A DNA stretch of 64,000 nt from Euonymus europaeus (taxonomy: Eukaryota; Streptophyta; Magnoliopsida; Celastrales; Celastraceae): assembly GCA_963580455.1 (NCBI GenBank), contig OY756966.1, positions 15,751,001 through 15,815,000 of the forward strand. Reading direction: 5' to 3'. Position numbers and translations under genes: made by a program. Positions 10,800-24,900 of this stretch are shown piece after piece; the first letter of the stretch is position 1; each line of letters starts with the position of its first letter. The notes below the pieces were generated by a model. It searched no databases and was not told where the DNA came from. It saw nothing but the letters and a program-made list of their open reading frames with translations.

Positions 10800-12400
10800 T
10801 ATGACAAATGGACAAAACCGTTAAAAGCTCCTCCATAGAGAGAGTTGAGCAACTTCGGACTATCAAAGTTGCTCGGGATAGACTTTTTATTGTTCTTCTA
10901 TGTCAAATTTTACGAGTATAAGCTTCCTATATTATTTCGATGCCAAAACTCCAACTTTCTATGACAAATGGACAAAACCGTTAAAAGCTCATCCATAGAG
11001 AGAGTTGAGCAACTACGGACTATCAAAGTTGCTCGGGATAGACTTTTAATTGTTCTTCTATGTCAAATTTAACGAGTATAAGCTTCCTACATTATTTCGA
11101 TGCCAAAACACCAACTTTCTATGACAAATCGACAAAACCGTTAAAACCTCCTCAATAGAGAGAGTTGAGCAACTTCGGACTATCAAAGTTGCTCGGGATA
11201 GACATTTTATTGTTCTTCTATGTCAAATTTTACGAGTATAAGCTTCCTACATTATTTCAATGCCAAAACACCAACTTTCTATGACAAATGGACAAAACCG
11301 TTAAAAGCTCCTCCATAGAGAGAGTTGAGCAACTTCGGACTATCAAAGTTACTCGGGATAGGCTTTTTATTGTTCTTCTATGTCAAATTTAACGAGTATA
11401 AGCTTCCTACATTATTTCGATGCCAAAACACCAACTTTCTATGACAAATGGACAAAACCGTTAAAAGCTCATCCATAGAGAGAGTTGAGCAACTTCGGAC
11501 TATCAAAGTTGCTCGGGATAAGCTTTTTATTGTTCTTCTATGTGAAATTTTACGAGTATAAGCTTCCTACATTATTTCGAGGGCAAAACACCAACTTTCT
11601 ATGACGAATAGATAAAATCGTTAAAAGCTCCACCATAGAAATAGTTGAGCAACTTCGGACTATCAAAATTGCTCGGGATAGACTTTTTATTGTTCTTCTA
11701 TGTCAAATTTTAGGTGTATAAGCTTCCTACATTATTTGGATGCCACAACACCAACTCTCTATGAAAAATGGACAAAATCGTTAAAACCTCCTCCTTAGAG
11801 AGAGTTGAGCAACTTCGGACTATCAAAAGTGCTCGGGATAGACTTTTTATTGTTCTTCTATGTCAAATTTAACGAGTATAAGCTTCCTACATTATTTCTA
11901 TGCGAAAACACGAACTTTCTATGGCAAATAGACAAAACCGTTAAAAGCTCCTCCATAGAGAGAGTTGAGCAACTTCGGACTATCAAAGTTGCTCGGGATA
12001 GACTTTTTATTGTTCTTCAATGTCAAATTTTACGAGTATAAGCTTCCTACATTATTTCAATGCCAAAACACCAACTTTCTATGACAAATCGACAAAACCA
12101 TTAAAACCTCCTCCATGGAGAGAGTTGAGCAACTTCGGACTATCAAAGTTGCTCGGGATAGACTTTTTATTGTTCTTCTATGTCAAATTTTATGAGTATA
12201 AGCTTCTTACATTATTTGGATGCCACAACACCAACTTTCTATGACAAATGGACAAAATCGTTAAAACCTCCTCCTTAGAGAGAGTTGAGCAACTTCGGAC
12301 TATCAAAGTTGCTCGGGATAGAATTTTTATTGTTCTTCTATGTCAAATTTTACGAGTATAAGCTTCCTACATTATTTCGATGCCAAAACACCAACTTTCT
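10800..12400 (+). repeat. Block gamma, left copy (10 monomers)
   Basis: This block matches 16557-18158 at an offset of 5758 bp (36 monomers minus 2). Shared marks include CGAGGGCAAAAC at 11578, a TTAGGTG monomer at about 11710, TTCTATGCGAAAACACG with CTATGGCAAAT at about 11896-11925, and GATAGAATTTTTATTG near 12318. A middle copy of part of it lies at 14590-15200 (offset 3039). The loss of the usual in-frame TGA in TATGGCAAAT leaves open frames of about 78 codons, at 11805-12041 here, but these cross a monomer boundary and have no gene-like features. Confidence 0.8.
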
Positions 12401-14450
12401 ATGACAAATGGACAAAACCGTTAAAAGCTCCTCCATAGAGAGAGTTGAGCAACTTCGGACTATCAAAGTTGCTCGGGATAGACTTTTAATGGTTCTTCTA
12501 TGTCAAATTTAACGAGTATAAGCTTCCTACATTATTTCGATGCCAAAACACCAACTTTCTATGACAAATGGACAAAACCGTTAAAAGCTTCTCCATAGAG
12601 AGAGTTGAGCAACTTCGGACTATCAAAGTTGCTCGGGATAGACTTTTTATTGTTCTTCTATGTCAAATTTTACGAGTATAAGCTTCCTACATTATTTCAA
12701 TGCCAAAACACCAACTTTCTATGACAAATGGACAAAACCGTTAAAAGCTCCTCCATAGAGAGAGTTGAGCAACTTCGGACTATCAAAGTTGCTCGGGATA
12801 GGCTTTTTATTGTTCTTCTATGTCAAATTTAACGAGTATAAGCTTCCTACATTATTTCGATGCCAAAACACCAACTTTCTATGACAAATGGACAAAACCG
12901 TTAAAAGCTCCTCCATAGAGAGAGTTGAGCAACTTCGGACTATCAAAGTTGCTCGGGATAGGCTTTTTATTGTTCTTCTATGTCAAATTTAACGAGTATA
13001 AGCTTCCTACATTATTTCGATGCCAAAACACCAACTTTCTATGACAAATGGACAAAACCGTTAAAAGCTCCTCGATAGAGAGAGTTGAGCAACTTCGGAC
13101 TATCAAAGTTGCTCGGGATAGACTTTTTATTGTTCTTCTATGTCAAATTTTACGAGTATAAGCTTCCTATATTATTTCGATGCCAAAACTCCAACTTTCT
13201 ATGACAAATGGAAAAAACCGTTAAAAGCTCATCCATAGAGAGAGTTGAGCAACTACGGACTATCAAAGTTGCTCGGGATAGACTTTTAATTGTTCTTCTA
13301 TGTCAAATTTAACGAGTATAAGCTTCCTACATTATTTCGATGCCAAAACACCAACTTTCTATGACAAATCGACAAAACCGTTAAAACCTCCTCCATAGAG
13401 AGAGTTGAGCAACTTCGGACTATCAAAGTTGCTCGGGATAGACTTTTTATTGTTCTTCTATGTCAAATTTTACGAGTATAAGCTTCCTACATTATTTCAA
13501 TGCCAAACACCAACTTTCTATGACAAATGGACAAAACCGTTAAAAGCTCCTCCATAGAGAGAGTTGAGCAACTTCGGACTATCAAAGTTACTCGGGATAG
13601 GCTTTTTATTGTTCTTCTATGTCAAATTTAACGAGTATAAGCTTCCTACATTATTTCGATGCCAAAACACCAACTTTCTATGACAAATGGACAAAACCGT
13701 TAAAAGCTCCTCCATAGAGAGAGTTGAGCAACTTCGGACTATCAAAATTGCTCGGGATAGACTTTTAATGGTTCTTCTATGTCAAATTTAACGAGTATAA
13801 GCTTCCTACATTATTTCGATGCCAAAACACCAACTTTCTATGACAAATGGACAAAACCGTTAAAAGCTCCTCCATAGAGAGAGTTGAGCAACTTCGGACT
13901 ATCAAAGTTGCTCGGGATAGACTTTTTATTGTTCTTCTATGTCAAATTTTACGAGTATAAGCTTCCTACATTATTTCAATGCCAAAACACCAACTTTCTA
14001 TGACAAATGGACAAAACCGTTAAAAGCTCCTCCATAGAGAGAGTTGAGCAACTTCGGACTATCAAAGTTGCTCGGGATAGGCTTTTTATTGTTCTTCTAT
14101 GTCAAATTTAACGAGTATAAGCTTCCTACATTATTTCGATGCCAAAACACCAACTTTCTATGACAAATGGACAAAACCGTTAAAAGCTCCTCCATAGAGA
14201 GAGTTGAGCAACTTCGGACTATCAAAGTTGCTCGGGATAGGCTTTTTATTGTTCTTCTATGTCAAATTTAACGAGTATAAGCTTCCTACATTATTTCGAT
14301 GCCAAAACACCAACTTTCTATGACAAATGGACAAAACCGTTAAAAGCTCCTCGATAGAGAGAGTTGAGCAACTTCGGACTATCAAAGTTGCTCGGGATAG
14401 ACTTTTTATTGTTCTTCTATGTCAAATTTTACGAGTATAAGCTTCCTACA
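12400..14450 (+). repeat. Two copies of an 8-monomer-offset block
   Basis: Monomers from about 12400 to 13170 re-appear from about 13680 to 14450 with an offset of 1279 bp (8 monomers minus 1). The series begins with a GACTTTTAATGG monomer (12481, 13760) and ends with one carrying TCGATAGAG (13072, 14351). The TCGATAG mark appears again near 14511, 15791 and 16591. The 1-bp difference comes from a deletion giving TGCCAAACACC at 13501, which itself recurs 3519 bp away at 17020. Confidence 0.8.
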
Positions 14451-16557
14451 TTATTTCGATGCCAAAACTCCAACTTTCTATGACAAATGGACAAAACCGT
14501 TAAAAGCTCCTCGATAGAGAGAGTTGAGCAACTTCGGACTATCAAAGTTGCTCGGGATAGACTTTTTATTGTTCTTCTATGTCAAATTTTACGAGTATAA
14601 GCTTCCTACATTATTTCGAGGGCAAAACACCAACTTTCTATGACGAATAGATAAAATCGTTAAAAGCTCCACCATAGAAATAGTTGAGCAACTTCGGACT
14701 ATCAAAATTGCTCGGGATAGACTTTTTATTGTTCTTCTATGTCAAATTTTAGGTGTATAAGCTTCCTACATTATTTGGATGCCACAACACCAACTTTCTA
14801 TGAAAAATGGACAAAATCGTTAAAACCTCCTCCTTAGAGAGAGTTGAGCAACTTCGGACTATCAAAATTGCTCGGGATAGAGTTTTTATTGTTCTTCTAT
14901 GTCAAATTTAACGAGTATAAGCTTCCTACATTATTTCTATGCGAAAACACGAACTTTCTCTGGCAAATAGACAAAACCGTTAAAAGCTCCTCCATAGAGA
15001 GAGTTGAGCAACTTCGGACTATCAAAGTTGGTCGGGATAGACTTTTTATTGTTCTTCAATGTCAAATTTTACGAGTATAAGCTTCCTACATTATTTCAAT
15101 GCCAAAACACCAACTTTCTATGACAAATCGACAAAACCATTAAAACCTCCTCCATAGAGAGAGTTGAGCAACTTCGGACTATCAAAGTTGCTCGGGATAG
15201 ACTTTTTATTGTTCTTCAATGTCAAATTTTACGAGTATAAGCTTCCTACATTATTTCGATGCCAAAACACCAACTTTCTATGACAAATCGACAAAACCAT
15301 TAAAACCTCCTCCATAGAGAGAGTTGAGCAACTTCGGACTATCAAAGTTGCTCGGGATAGACTTTTAATTGTTCTTCTATGTCAAATTTAACGAGTATAA
15401 GCTTCCTACATTATTTCGATGCCAAAACACCAACTTTCTATGACAAATGGACAAAACCGTTAAAAGCTCCTCCATAGAGAGAGTTGAGCAACTTCGGACT
15501 ATCAAAGTTGCTCGGGATAGGCTTTTTATTGTTCTTCTATGTCAAATTTAACGAGTATAAGCTTCCTACATTATTTCGATGCCAAAACACCAACTTTCTA
15601 TGACAAATGGACAAAACCGTTAAAAGCTCCTCCATAGAGAGAGTTGAGCAACTTCGGACTATCAAAGTTGCTCGGGATAGGCTTTTTATTGTTCTTCTAT
15701 GTCAAATTTAACGAGTATAAGCTTCCTACATTATTTCGATGCCAAAACACCAACTTTCTATGACAAATGGACAAAACCGTTAAAAGCTCCTCGATAGAGA
15801 GAGTTGAGCAACTTCGGACTATCAAAGTTGCTCGGGATAGACTTTTTATTGTTCTTCTATGTCAAATTTTACGAGTATAAGCTTCCTATATTATTTCGAT
15901 GCCAAAACTCCAACTTTCTATGACAAATGGACAAAACCGATAAAAGCTCATCCATAGAGAGAGTTGAGCAACTACGGACTATCAAAGTTGCTCGGGATAG
16001 ACTTTTTATTGTTCTTCAATGTCAAATTTTACGAGTATAAGCTTCCTACATTATTTCAATGCCAAAACACCAACTTTCTATGACAAATCGACAAAACCAT
16101 TAAAACCTCCTCCATAGAGAGAGTTGAGCAACTTCGGACTATCAAAGTTGCTCGGGATAGACTTTTTATTGTTCTTCTATGTCAAATTTTCTGAGTATAA
16201 GCTTCTTACATTATTTGGATGCCACAACACCAACTTTCTATGACAAATAGACAAAACCGTTAAAAGCTCCTCCATAGAGAGAGTTGAGCAACTTCGGACT
16301 ATCAAAGTTGCTCGGGATAGGCTTTTTATTGTTCTTCTATGTCAAATTTAACGAGTATAAGCTTCCTACATTATTTCGATGCCAAAACACCAACTTTCTA
16401 TGACAAATGGACAAAACCGTTAAAAGCTCCTCCATAGAGAGAGTTGAGCAACTTCGGACTATCAAAGTTGCTCGGGATAGGCTTTTTATTGTTCTTCTAT
16501 GTCAAATTTAACGAGTATAAGCTTCCTACATTATTTCGATGCCAAAACACCAACTTT
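14450..16557 (+). repeat. Mosaic satellite stretch containing a third gamma fragment
   Basis: About 14590-15200 repeats 11551-12161 (offset 3039 bp), including CGAGGGC, TTAGGTG and TTCTATGCG monomers. The rest alternates TTTAACGAG and TTTTACGAG monomers, with TCGATAGAG and TTCAATGTC variants. The open frame at 14844-15080 is the equivalent of that at 11805 and is not a gene. No other sequence type is present. Confidence 0.8.
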
Positions 16558-18158
16558 CTATGACAAATGGACAAAACCGTTAAAAGCTCCTCGATAGAGA
16601 GAGTTGAGCAACTTCGGACTATCAAAGTTGCTCGGGATAGACTTTTTATTGTTCTTCTATGTCAAATTTTACGAGTATAAGCTTCCTATATTATTTCGAT
16701 GCCAAAACTCCAACTTTCTATGACAAATGGACAAAACCGTTAAAAGCTCATCCATAGAGAGAGTTGAGCAACTACGGACTATCAAAGTTGCTCGGGATAG
16801 ACTTTTAATTGTTCTTCTATGTCAAATTTAACGAGTATAAGCTTCCTACATTATTTCGATGCCAAAACACCAACTTTCTATGACAAATCGACAAAACCGT
16901 TAAAACCTCCTCCATAGAGAGAGTTGAGCAACTTCGGACTATCAAAGTTGCTCGGGATAGACTTTTTATTGTTCTTCTATGTCAAATTTTACGAGTATAA
17001 GCTTCCTACATTATTTCAATGCCAAACACCAACTTTCTATGACAAATGGACAAAACCGTTAAAAGCTCCTCCATAGAGAGAGTTGAGCAACTTCGGACTA
17101 TCAAAGTTACTCGGGATAGGCTTTTTATTGTTCTTCTATGTCAAATTTAACGAGTATAAGCTTCCTACATTATTTCGATGCCAAAACACCAACTTTCTGT
17201 GACAAATGGACAAAACCGTTAAAAGCTCATCCATAGAGAGAGTTGAGCAACTTCGGACTATCAAAGTTGCTCGGGATAGGCTTTTTATTGTTCTTCTATG
17301 TGAAATTTTACGAGTATAAGCTTCCTACATTATTTCGAGGGCAAAACACCAACTTTCTATGACGAATAGATAAAATCGTTAAAAGCTCCACCATAGAAAT
17401 AGTTGAGCAACTTCGGACTATCAAAATTGCTCGGGATAGACTTTTTATTGTTCTTCTATGTCAAATTTTAGGTGTATAAGCTTCCTACATTATTTGGATG
17501 CCACAACACCAACTTTCTATGAAAAATGGACAAAATCGTTAAAACCTCCTCCTTAGAGAGAGTTGAGCAACTTCGGACTATCAAAATTGCTCGGGATAGA
17601 GTTTTTATTGTTCTTCTATGTCAAATTTAACGAGTATAAGCTTCGTACATTATTTCTATGCGAAAACACGAACTTTCTATGGCAAATAGACAAAACCGTT
17701 AAAAGCTCCTCCATAGAGAGAGTTGAGCAACTTCGGACTATCAAAGTTGCTCGGGATAGACTTTTTATTGTTCTTCAATGTCAAATTTTACGAGTATAAG
17801 CTTCCTACATTATTTCAATGCCAAAACACCAACTTTCTATGACAAATCGACAAAACCATTAAAACCTCCTCCATAGAGAGAGTTGAGCAACTTCGGACTA
17901 TCAAAGTTGCTCGGGATAGACTTTTTATTGTTCTTCTATGTCAAATTTTATGAGTATAAGCTTCTTACATTATTTGGATGCCACAACACCAACTTTCTAT
18001 GACAAATGGACAAAATCGTTAAAACCTCCTCCTTAGAGAGAGTTGAGCAACTTCGGACTATCAAAGTTGCTCGGGATAGAATTTTTATTGTTCTTCTATG
18101 TCAAATTTTACGAGTATAAGCTTCCTACATTATTTCGATGCCAAAACACCAACTTTTT
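16557..18158 (+). repeat. Block gamma, right copy
   Basis: This is the partner of 10800-12400 at +5758 bp. It shares CGAGGGC at about 17336, TTAGGTG, TTCTATGCGAAAACACG and GATAGAATTTTTATTG (at 18076). It differs by a 1-bp deletion in TGCCAAACACC (17020) and by private changes such as CTTCGTACATT at about 17641 and TTCTGTGAC at about 17196. The 78-codon open frame at 17563-17799 is the same satellite artefact. Confidence 0.8.
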
Positions 18159-18289
18159 ATGACAAATGGACAAAACCGTTAAAAGCTCCTCCATAGAGAG
18201 AGTTGAGCAACTTCGGACTACCAAAGTTGCTCGGGATAGACTTTTAATGGTTCTTCTAAGTCAAATTTAACGAGTATAAGCTTCCTACA

Positions 18290-19245
18290 TTATTTCGATG
18301 CCAAAACACCAACTTTCTATTACAAATGGACAAAACCGTTAAAAGCTCCTCCATAGAGAGAGTTGAGCAACTTCGGACTATCAAAGTTGCTCGGGATAGA
18401 CTTTTTATTGTTCTTCTATGTCAAATTTTACGAGTATAAGCTTCCTACATTATTTCAATGCCAGAACACCAACTTTCTATGACAAATGGACAAAACCGTT
18501 AAAAGCTCCTCCATAGAGAGAGTTGAGCAATTTCGGACTATCAAAGTTGCTCGGGATAGGCTTTTTATTGTTCTTCTATGTCAAATTTAACGAGTATAAG
18601 CTTCCTACATTATTTCGATGCCAAAACACCAACTTTCTATGACAAATGGACAAAACCGTTAAAAGCTCCTCCATAGAGAGAGTTGAGCAACTTCGGACTA
18701 TCAAAGTTGCTCGGGATAGGCTTTTTATTGTTCTTCTATGTCAAATTTTACGAGTATAAGCTTCCTAAATTATTTCGATGCCAAAACACCAACTTTCTAT
18801 GACAAATGGACAAAACCGTTAAAAGCTCCTCCATAGAGAGAGTTGAGCAACTACGGACTGTCAAAGTTGCTCGGGATAGACTTTTAATGGTTCTTCTATG
18901 TCAAATTTAACGAGTATAAGCTTCCTACATTATTTCGATGCCAAAACTCCAACTTTCTATGACAAATGGACAAAACCGTTTAAAGCTCATCCATAAAGAG
19001 AGTTGAGCAACTACGGACTATCAAAGTTGCTCGGGATAGACTTTTAATTGTTCTTCTATGTCAAATTTTACGAGTAAAACCTTCCTACATTATTTCGATG
19101 CCAAAAACACCAACTTTCTATGACAAATAGATAAAATCGTTAAAAGCTCCACCATAGAAATAGTTGAGCAACTTCGGACTATCAAAATTGCACGGGATAG
19201 ACTTTTTATTGTTCTTCTATGTCAAATTTTACGAGTAAAACCTTC
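18290..19245 (+). repeat. Block delta, first copy (6 monomers)
   Basis: This block matches 21970-22925 at an offset of 3680 bp (exactly 23 monomers), and part of it matches 24960-25650 at a further 2882 bp. The rare mark CCATAAAGAG occurs at 18991, 22671 and 25553. Other shared marks are CTAAATTA, ACTACGGACTGTC, GTTTAAAGCTC and the 161-bp monomer with GAGTAAAACC and GCCAAAAACACC. The array continues without interruption on both sides. Confidence 0.82.
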
Positions 19246-21970
19246 CTACATTATTACGATGCCAAAACACCAACTTTCTATGACAAATCGACAAAACCGT
19301 TAACACCTCCTCCTTAGAGAGAGTTGAGCAACTTCGGACTATCAAAGTTGCTCGGGATAGACTTTTTATTGTTCTTCTATGTCAAATTTTACGAGTATAA
19401 GCTTCCTATATTATTTCGATGCCAAAACTCCAACTTTCTATGACAAATGGACAAAACCGATAAAAGCTCATCCATAGAGAGAGTTGAGCAACTACGGACT
19501 ATCAAAGTTGCTCAGGATAGACTTTTAATTGTTCTTCTATGTCAAATTTAACGAGTATAAGCTTACTACATTATTTCGATGCCAAAACACCAACTTTCTA
19601 TGACAAATCGACAAAACCGTTAAAACCTCCTCCATAGAGAGAGTTGAGCAACTTCGGACTATAAAAGTTGCTCGGGATAGACTTTTTATTGTTCTTCAAC
19701 GTCAAATTTTACGAGTATAAGCTTCCTACATTATTTCAATGCCAAAACACCAACTTTCTATGACAAATCGACAAAACCATTAAAACCTCCTCCATAGAGA
19801 GAGTTGAGCAACTTCGGACTATCAAAGTTGCTCGGGATAGACTTTTTATTGTTCTTCTATGTCAAATTTTATGAGTATAAGCTTCTTACATTATTTGGAT
19901 GCCACAACACCAACTTTCTATGACAAATCGACAAAACCATTAAAACCTCCTCCATAGAGAGAGTTGAGCAACTTCGGACTATCAAAGTTGCTCGGGATAG
20001 ACTTTTTATTGTTCTTCTATGTCAAATTTTATGAGTATAAGCTTCTACATTATTTGGATGCCACAACACCAACTTTCTATGACAAATGGACAAAATCGTT
20101 AAAACCTCCTCCTTAGAGAGAGTTGAGCAACTTCGGACTATCAAAGTTGCTCGGGATAGGCTTTTTATTGTTCTTCTATGTCAAATTTAACGAGTATAAG
20201 CTCCCTACATTATTTCGATGCCAAAACACCAACTTTCTATGACAAATGGACAAAACCGTTAAAAGCTCCTCCATAGAGAGAGTTGAGCAACTTCGGACTA
20301 TCAAAGTTGCTCGGGATAGGCTTTTTATTGTTCTTCTATGTCAAATTTTACGAGTATAAGCTTCCTACATTATTTCGATGCCAAAACACCAACTTTCCAT
20401 GACAAATGGACAAAACCGTTAAAAGCTCCTCCATAGAGAGAGTTGAGCAACTACGGAGTGTCAAAGTTGCTCGGGATAGACTTTTAATTGTTCTTCTATG
20501 TCAAATTTTACGAGTATAAGCTTCCTACATTATTTCGATGCCAAAACACCAACTTTCTATGACAAATGGACAAAACCGTTAAAAGCTCCTCCATAGAGAG
20601 AGTTGAGCAACTTCGGACTATCAAAGTTGCTCGAGATAGTCTTTTTATTGTTCTTCTATGTCAAATTTTACGAGTATAAGCTTCCTACATTATTTCGATG
20701 CCAAAACACCAACTTTCTATGACAAATGGACAAAACCGTTAAAAGCTCCTCCATAGAGAGAGTTGAGCAACTACGGAGTGTCAAAGTAGCTCGGGATAGG
20801 CTTTTTATTGTTCTTCTATGTCAAATTTAACGAGTATAAGCTTCCTACATTATTTCGATGCCAAAACACCAACTTTCTATGACAAATGGACAAAACCGTT
20901 AAAAGCTCCTCCATAGAGAGAGTTGAGCAACTTCGGACTATCAAAGTTGCTCGGGATAGACTTTTTATTGTTCTTCTATGTCAAATTTTACGAGTATAAG
21001 CTTCCTATATTATTTCGATGCCAAAACTCCAACTTTCTATGACAAATGGACAAAACCGTTAAAAGCTCATCCATAGAGAGAGTTGAGCAACTACGGACTA
21101 TCAAAGTTGCTCAGGATAGACTTTTAATTGTTCTTCTATGTCAAATTTAACGAGTATAAGCTTACTACATTATTTGGATGCCAAAACACCAACTTTCTAT
21201 GACAAATCGACAAAACCGTTAAAACCTCCTCCATAGAGAGAGTTGAGCAACTTCGGACTATAAAAGTTGCTCGGGATAGACTTTTTATTGTTCTTCTATG
21301 TCAAATTTTATGAGTATAAGCTTCTTACATTATTTGGATGCCACAACACCAACTTTCTATGACAAATAGACAAAATCGTTAAAACCTTCTCCTTAGAGAG
21401 AGTTGAGCAACTTCGGACTATCAAAGTTGCTCGGCATAGACTTTTAATAGTTCTTCTATGTCAAATTTAACGAGTATAAGCTTCCTACATTATTTCGATG
21501 CCAAAACACCAACTTTCTATGACAAATGGACAAAACCGTTAAAAGCTCCTCCATAGAGAGAGTTGAGCAACTTCGGACTATCAAAGTTGCTCGGGATAGA
21601 CTTTTTATTGTTCTTCTATGTGAAATTATACGAGTATAAGCTTCTTACATTATTTGGATGCCACAACACCAACTTTCTATGACAAATGGACAAAATCGTT
21701 AAAACCTCCACCATAGAAATAGTTGAGCAACTTCGGACTATCAAAATTGCACGGGATAGACTTTTTATTGTTCTTCTATGTCAAATTTTACGAGTAAAAC
21801 CTTCCTACATTATTTCGATGCCAAAACACCAACTTTCTATGACAAATGGACAAAACCGTTAAAAGCTCCTCCATAGAGAGAGTTGAGCAACTTCGGACTA
21901 TCAAAGTTGCTCGGGATAGACTTTTTATTGTTCTTCTATGTCAAATTTAACGAGTATAAGCTTCCTACAT
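19245..21970 (+). repeat. Mosaic satellite stretch with short local duplications
   Basis: Monomers with TTTTATGAG and TTGGATGCCAC alternate with TTTAACGAG monomers. The segment at about 19860-20030 contains two successive similar TTTTATGAG monomers, the second with a 1-bp loss (AAGCTTCTACATT, about 20040). A TATAAGCTCCCTACATT monomer at 20201, which loses the HindIII site, recurs at 23563 and 30123. Rare marks ACTACGGAGTG (about 20450, 20770) and CTTTTAATAGTTC (about 21441) also recur further right. Only satellite is present. Confidence 0.8.
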
Positions 21971-24900
21971 TATTTCGATGCCAAAACACCAACTTTCTAT
22001 GACAAATGGACAAAAGCGTTAAAAGCTCCTCCATAGAGAGAGTTGAGCAACTTCGGACTATCAAAGTTGCTCGGGATAGACTTTTTATTGTTCTTCTATG
22101 TCAAATTTTACGAGTATAAGCTTCCTACATTATTTCAATGCCAAAACACCAACTTTCTATGACAAATGGACAAAACCGTTAAAAGCTCCTCCATAGAGAG
22201 AGTTGAGCAATTTCGGACTATCAAAGTTGCTCGGGATAGGCTTTTTATTGTTCTTCTATGTCAAATTTAACGAGTATAAGCTTCCTACATTATTTCGATG
22301 CCAAAACACCAACTTTCTATGACAAATGGACAAAACCGTTAAAAGCTCCTCCATAGAGAGAGTTGAGCAACTTCGGACTATCAAAGTTGCTCGGGATAGG
22401 CTTTTTATTGTTCTTCTATGTCAAATTTTACGAGTATAAGCTTCCTAAATTACTTCGATGCCAAAACACCAACTTTCTATGACAAATGGACAAAACCGTT
22501 AAAAGCTCCTCCATAGAGAGAGTTGAGCAACTACGGACTGTCAAAGTTGCTCGGGATAGACTTTTAATGGTTCTTCTATGTCAAATTTAACGAGTATAAG
22601 CTTCCTACATTATTTCGATGCCAAAACTCCAACTTTCTATGACAAATGGACAAAACCGTTTAAAGCTCATCCATAAAGAGAGTTGAGCAACTACGGACTA
22701 TCAAAGTTGCTCGGGATAGACTTTTAATTGTTCTTCTATGTCAAATTTTACGAGTAAAACCTTCCTACATTATTTCGATGCCAAAAACACCAACTTTCTA
22801 TGACAAATAGATAAAATCGTTAAAAGCTCCACCATAGAAATAGTTGAGCAACTTCGGACTATCAAAATTGCACGGGATAGACTTTTTATTGTTCTTCTAT
22901 GTCAAATTTTACGAGTAAAACCTTCCTACATTATTTCGATGCCAAAAACACCAACTTTCTATGACAAATAGATAAAATCTTTAAAAGCTCCACCATAGAA
23001 AGAGTTGAGCAACTTCGGACTATCAAAATTGCTCGGGATAGACTTTTTATTGTTCTTCTATGTCAAATTTAACGAGTATAAGCTTCCTACATTATTTCTA
23101 TGCGAAAACACCAACTTTCTATGACAAATAGACAAAACCATTAAAAGCTCCTCCATAGAGAGAGTTGAGCAACTTCGGACTATCAAAGTTGCTCGGGATA
23201 GACTTTTTATTGTTCTTCAACGTCAAATTTTACGAGTATAAGCTTCCTACATTATTTCAATGCCAAAACACCAACTTTCTATGACAAATCGACAAAACCA
23301 TTAAAACCTCCTCCATAGAGAGAGTTGAGCAACTTCGGACTATCAAAGTTGCTCGGGATAGACTTTTTATTGTTCTTCTATGTCAAATTTTATGAGTATA
23401 AGCTTCTTACATTATTTGGATGCCACAACACCAACTTTCTATGACAAATGGACAAAATCGTTAAAACCTCCTCCTTAGAGAGAGTTGAGCAACTTCGGAC
23501 TATCAAAGTTGCTCGGGATAGGCTTTTTATTGTTCTTCTATGTCAAATTTAACGAGTATAAGCTCCCTACATTATTTCGATGCCAAAACACCAACTTTCT
23601 ATGACAAATGGACAAAACCGTTAAAAGCTCCTCCATAGAGAGAGTTGAGCAACTTCGGACTATCAAAGTTGCTCGGGATAGGCTTTTTATTGTTCTTCTA
23701 TGTCAAATTTTACGAGTATAAGCTTCCTACATTATTTCGATGCCAAAACACCAACTTTCTATGACAAATGGACAAAACCGTTAAAAGCTCCTCCATAGAG
23801 AGAGTTGAGCAACTACGGAGTGTCAAAGTTGCTCGGGATAGGCTTTTTATTGTTCTTCTATGTCAAATTTAACGAGTATAAGCTTCCTACATTATTTCGA
23901 TGCCAAAACACCAACTTTCTATGACAAATGGACAAAACCGTTAAAAGCTCCTCCATAGAGAGAGTTGAGCAACTTCGGACTATCAAAGTTGCTCGGGATA
24001 GACTTTTTTATTGTTCTTCTATGTCAAATTTTACGAGTATAAGCTTCCTATATTATTTCGATGCCAAAACTCCAACTTTCTATGACAAATGGACAAAACC
24101 GTTAAAAGCTCATCCATAGAGAGAGTTGAGCAACTACGGACTATCAAAGTTGCTCAGGATAGACTTTTAATTGTTCTTCTATGTCAAATTTAACGAGTAT
24201 AAGCTTTCTACATTATTTCGATGCCAAAACACCAACTTTCTATGACAAATCGACAAAACCGTTAAAACCTCCTCCATAGAGAGAGTTGAGCAACTTCGGA
24301 CTATAAAAGTTGCTCGGGATAGACTTTTTATTGTTCTTCTATGTCAAATTTTATGAGTATAAGCTTCTTACATTATTTGGATGCCACAACACCAACTTTC
24401 TATGACAAATAGACAAAATCGTTAAAACCTCCTCCTTAGAGAGAGTTGAGCAACTTCGGACTATCAAAGTTGCTCGGCATAGACTTTTAATAGTTCTTCT
24501 ATGTCAAATTTAACGAGTATAAGCTTCCTACATTATTTCGATGCCAAAACACCAACTTTCTATGACAAATGGACAAAACCGTTAAAAGCTCCTCCATAGA
24601 GAGAGTTGAGCAACATCGGACTATCAAAGTTGCTCGGGATAGACTTTTTATTGTTCTTCTATGTGAAATTATACGAGTATAAGCTTCTTACATTATTTGG
24701 ATGCCACAACACCAACTTTCTATGACAAATGGACAAAATCGTTAAAACCTCCACCATAGAAATAGTTGAGCAACTTCGGACTATCAAAATTGCACGGGAT
24801 AGACTTTTTATTGTTCTTCTATGTCAAATTTTACGAGTAAAACCTTCCTACATTATTTCGATGCCAAAACACCAACTTTCTATGACAAATGGACAAAACC

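Noticed and set aside
11805..12041. Open frames of 61-78 codons (here, and at 12020, 14844, 17563, 23928, 28925, 30846, 32606, 36924, 38249, 39163, 40488, 43206, 46361, 51161, 62711) with similar peptide products that look like a gene family.
   Set aside because: They are translations of the satellite. The similarity reflects monomer identity; the frame is lost at each monomer because 160 is not a multiple of 3. Most appear only where the usual TGA in CTATGACAAAT has mutated to TGG or CGA, and the one at 23928 is caused by a 1-bp insertion. No promoter, conserved start context or codon-type substitution pattern is visible.
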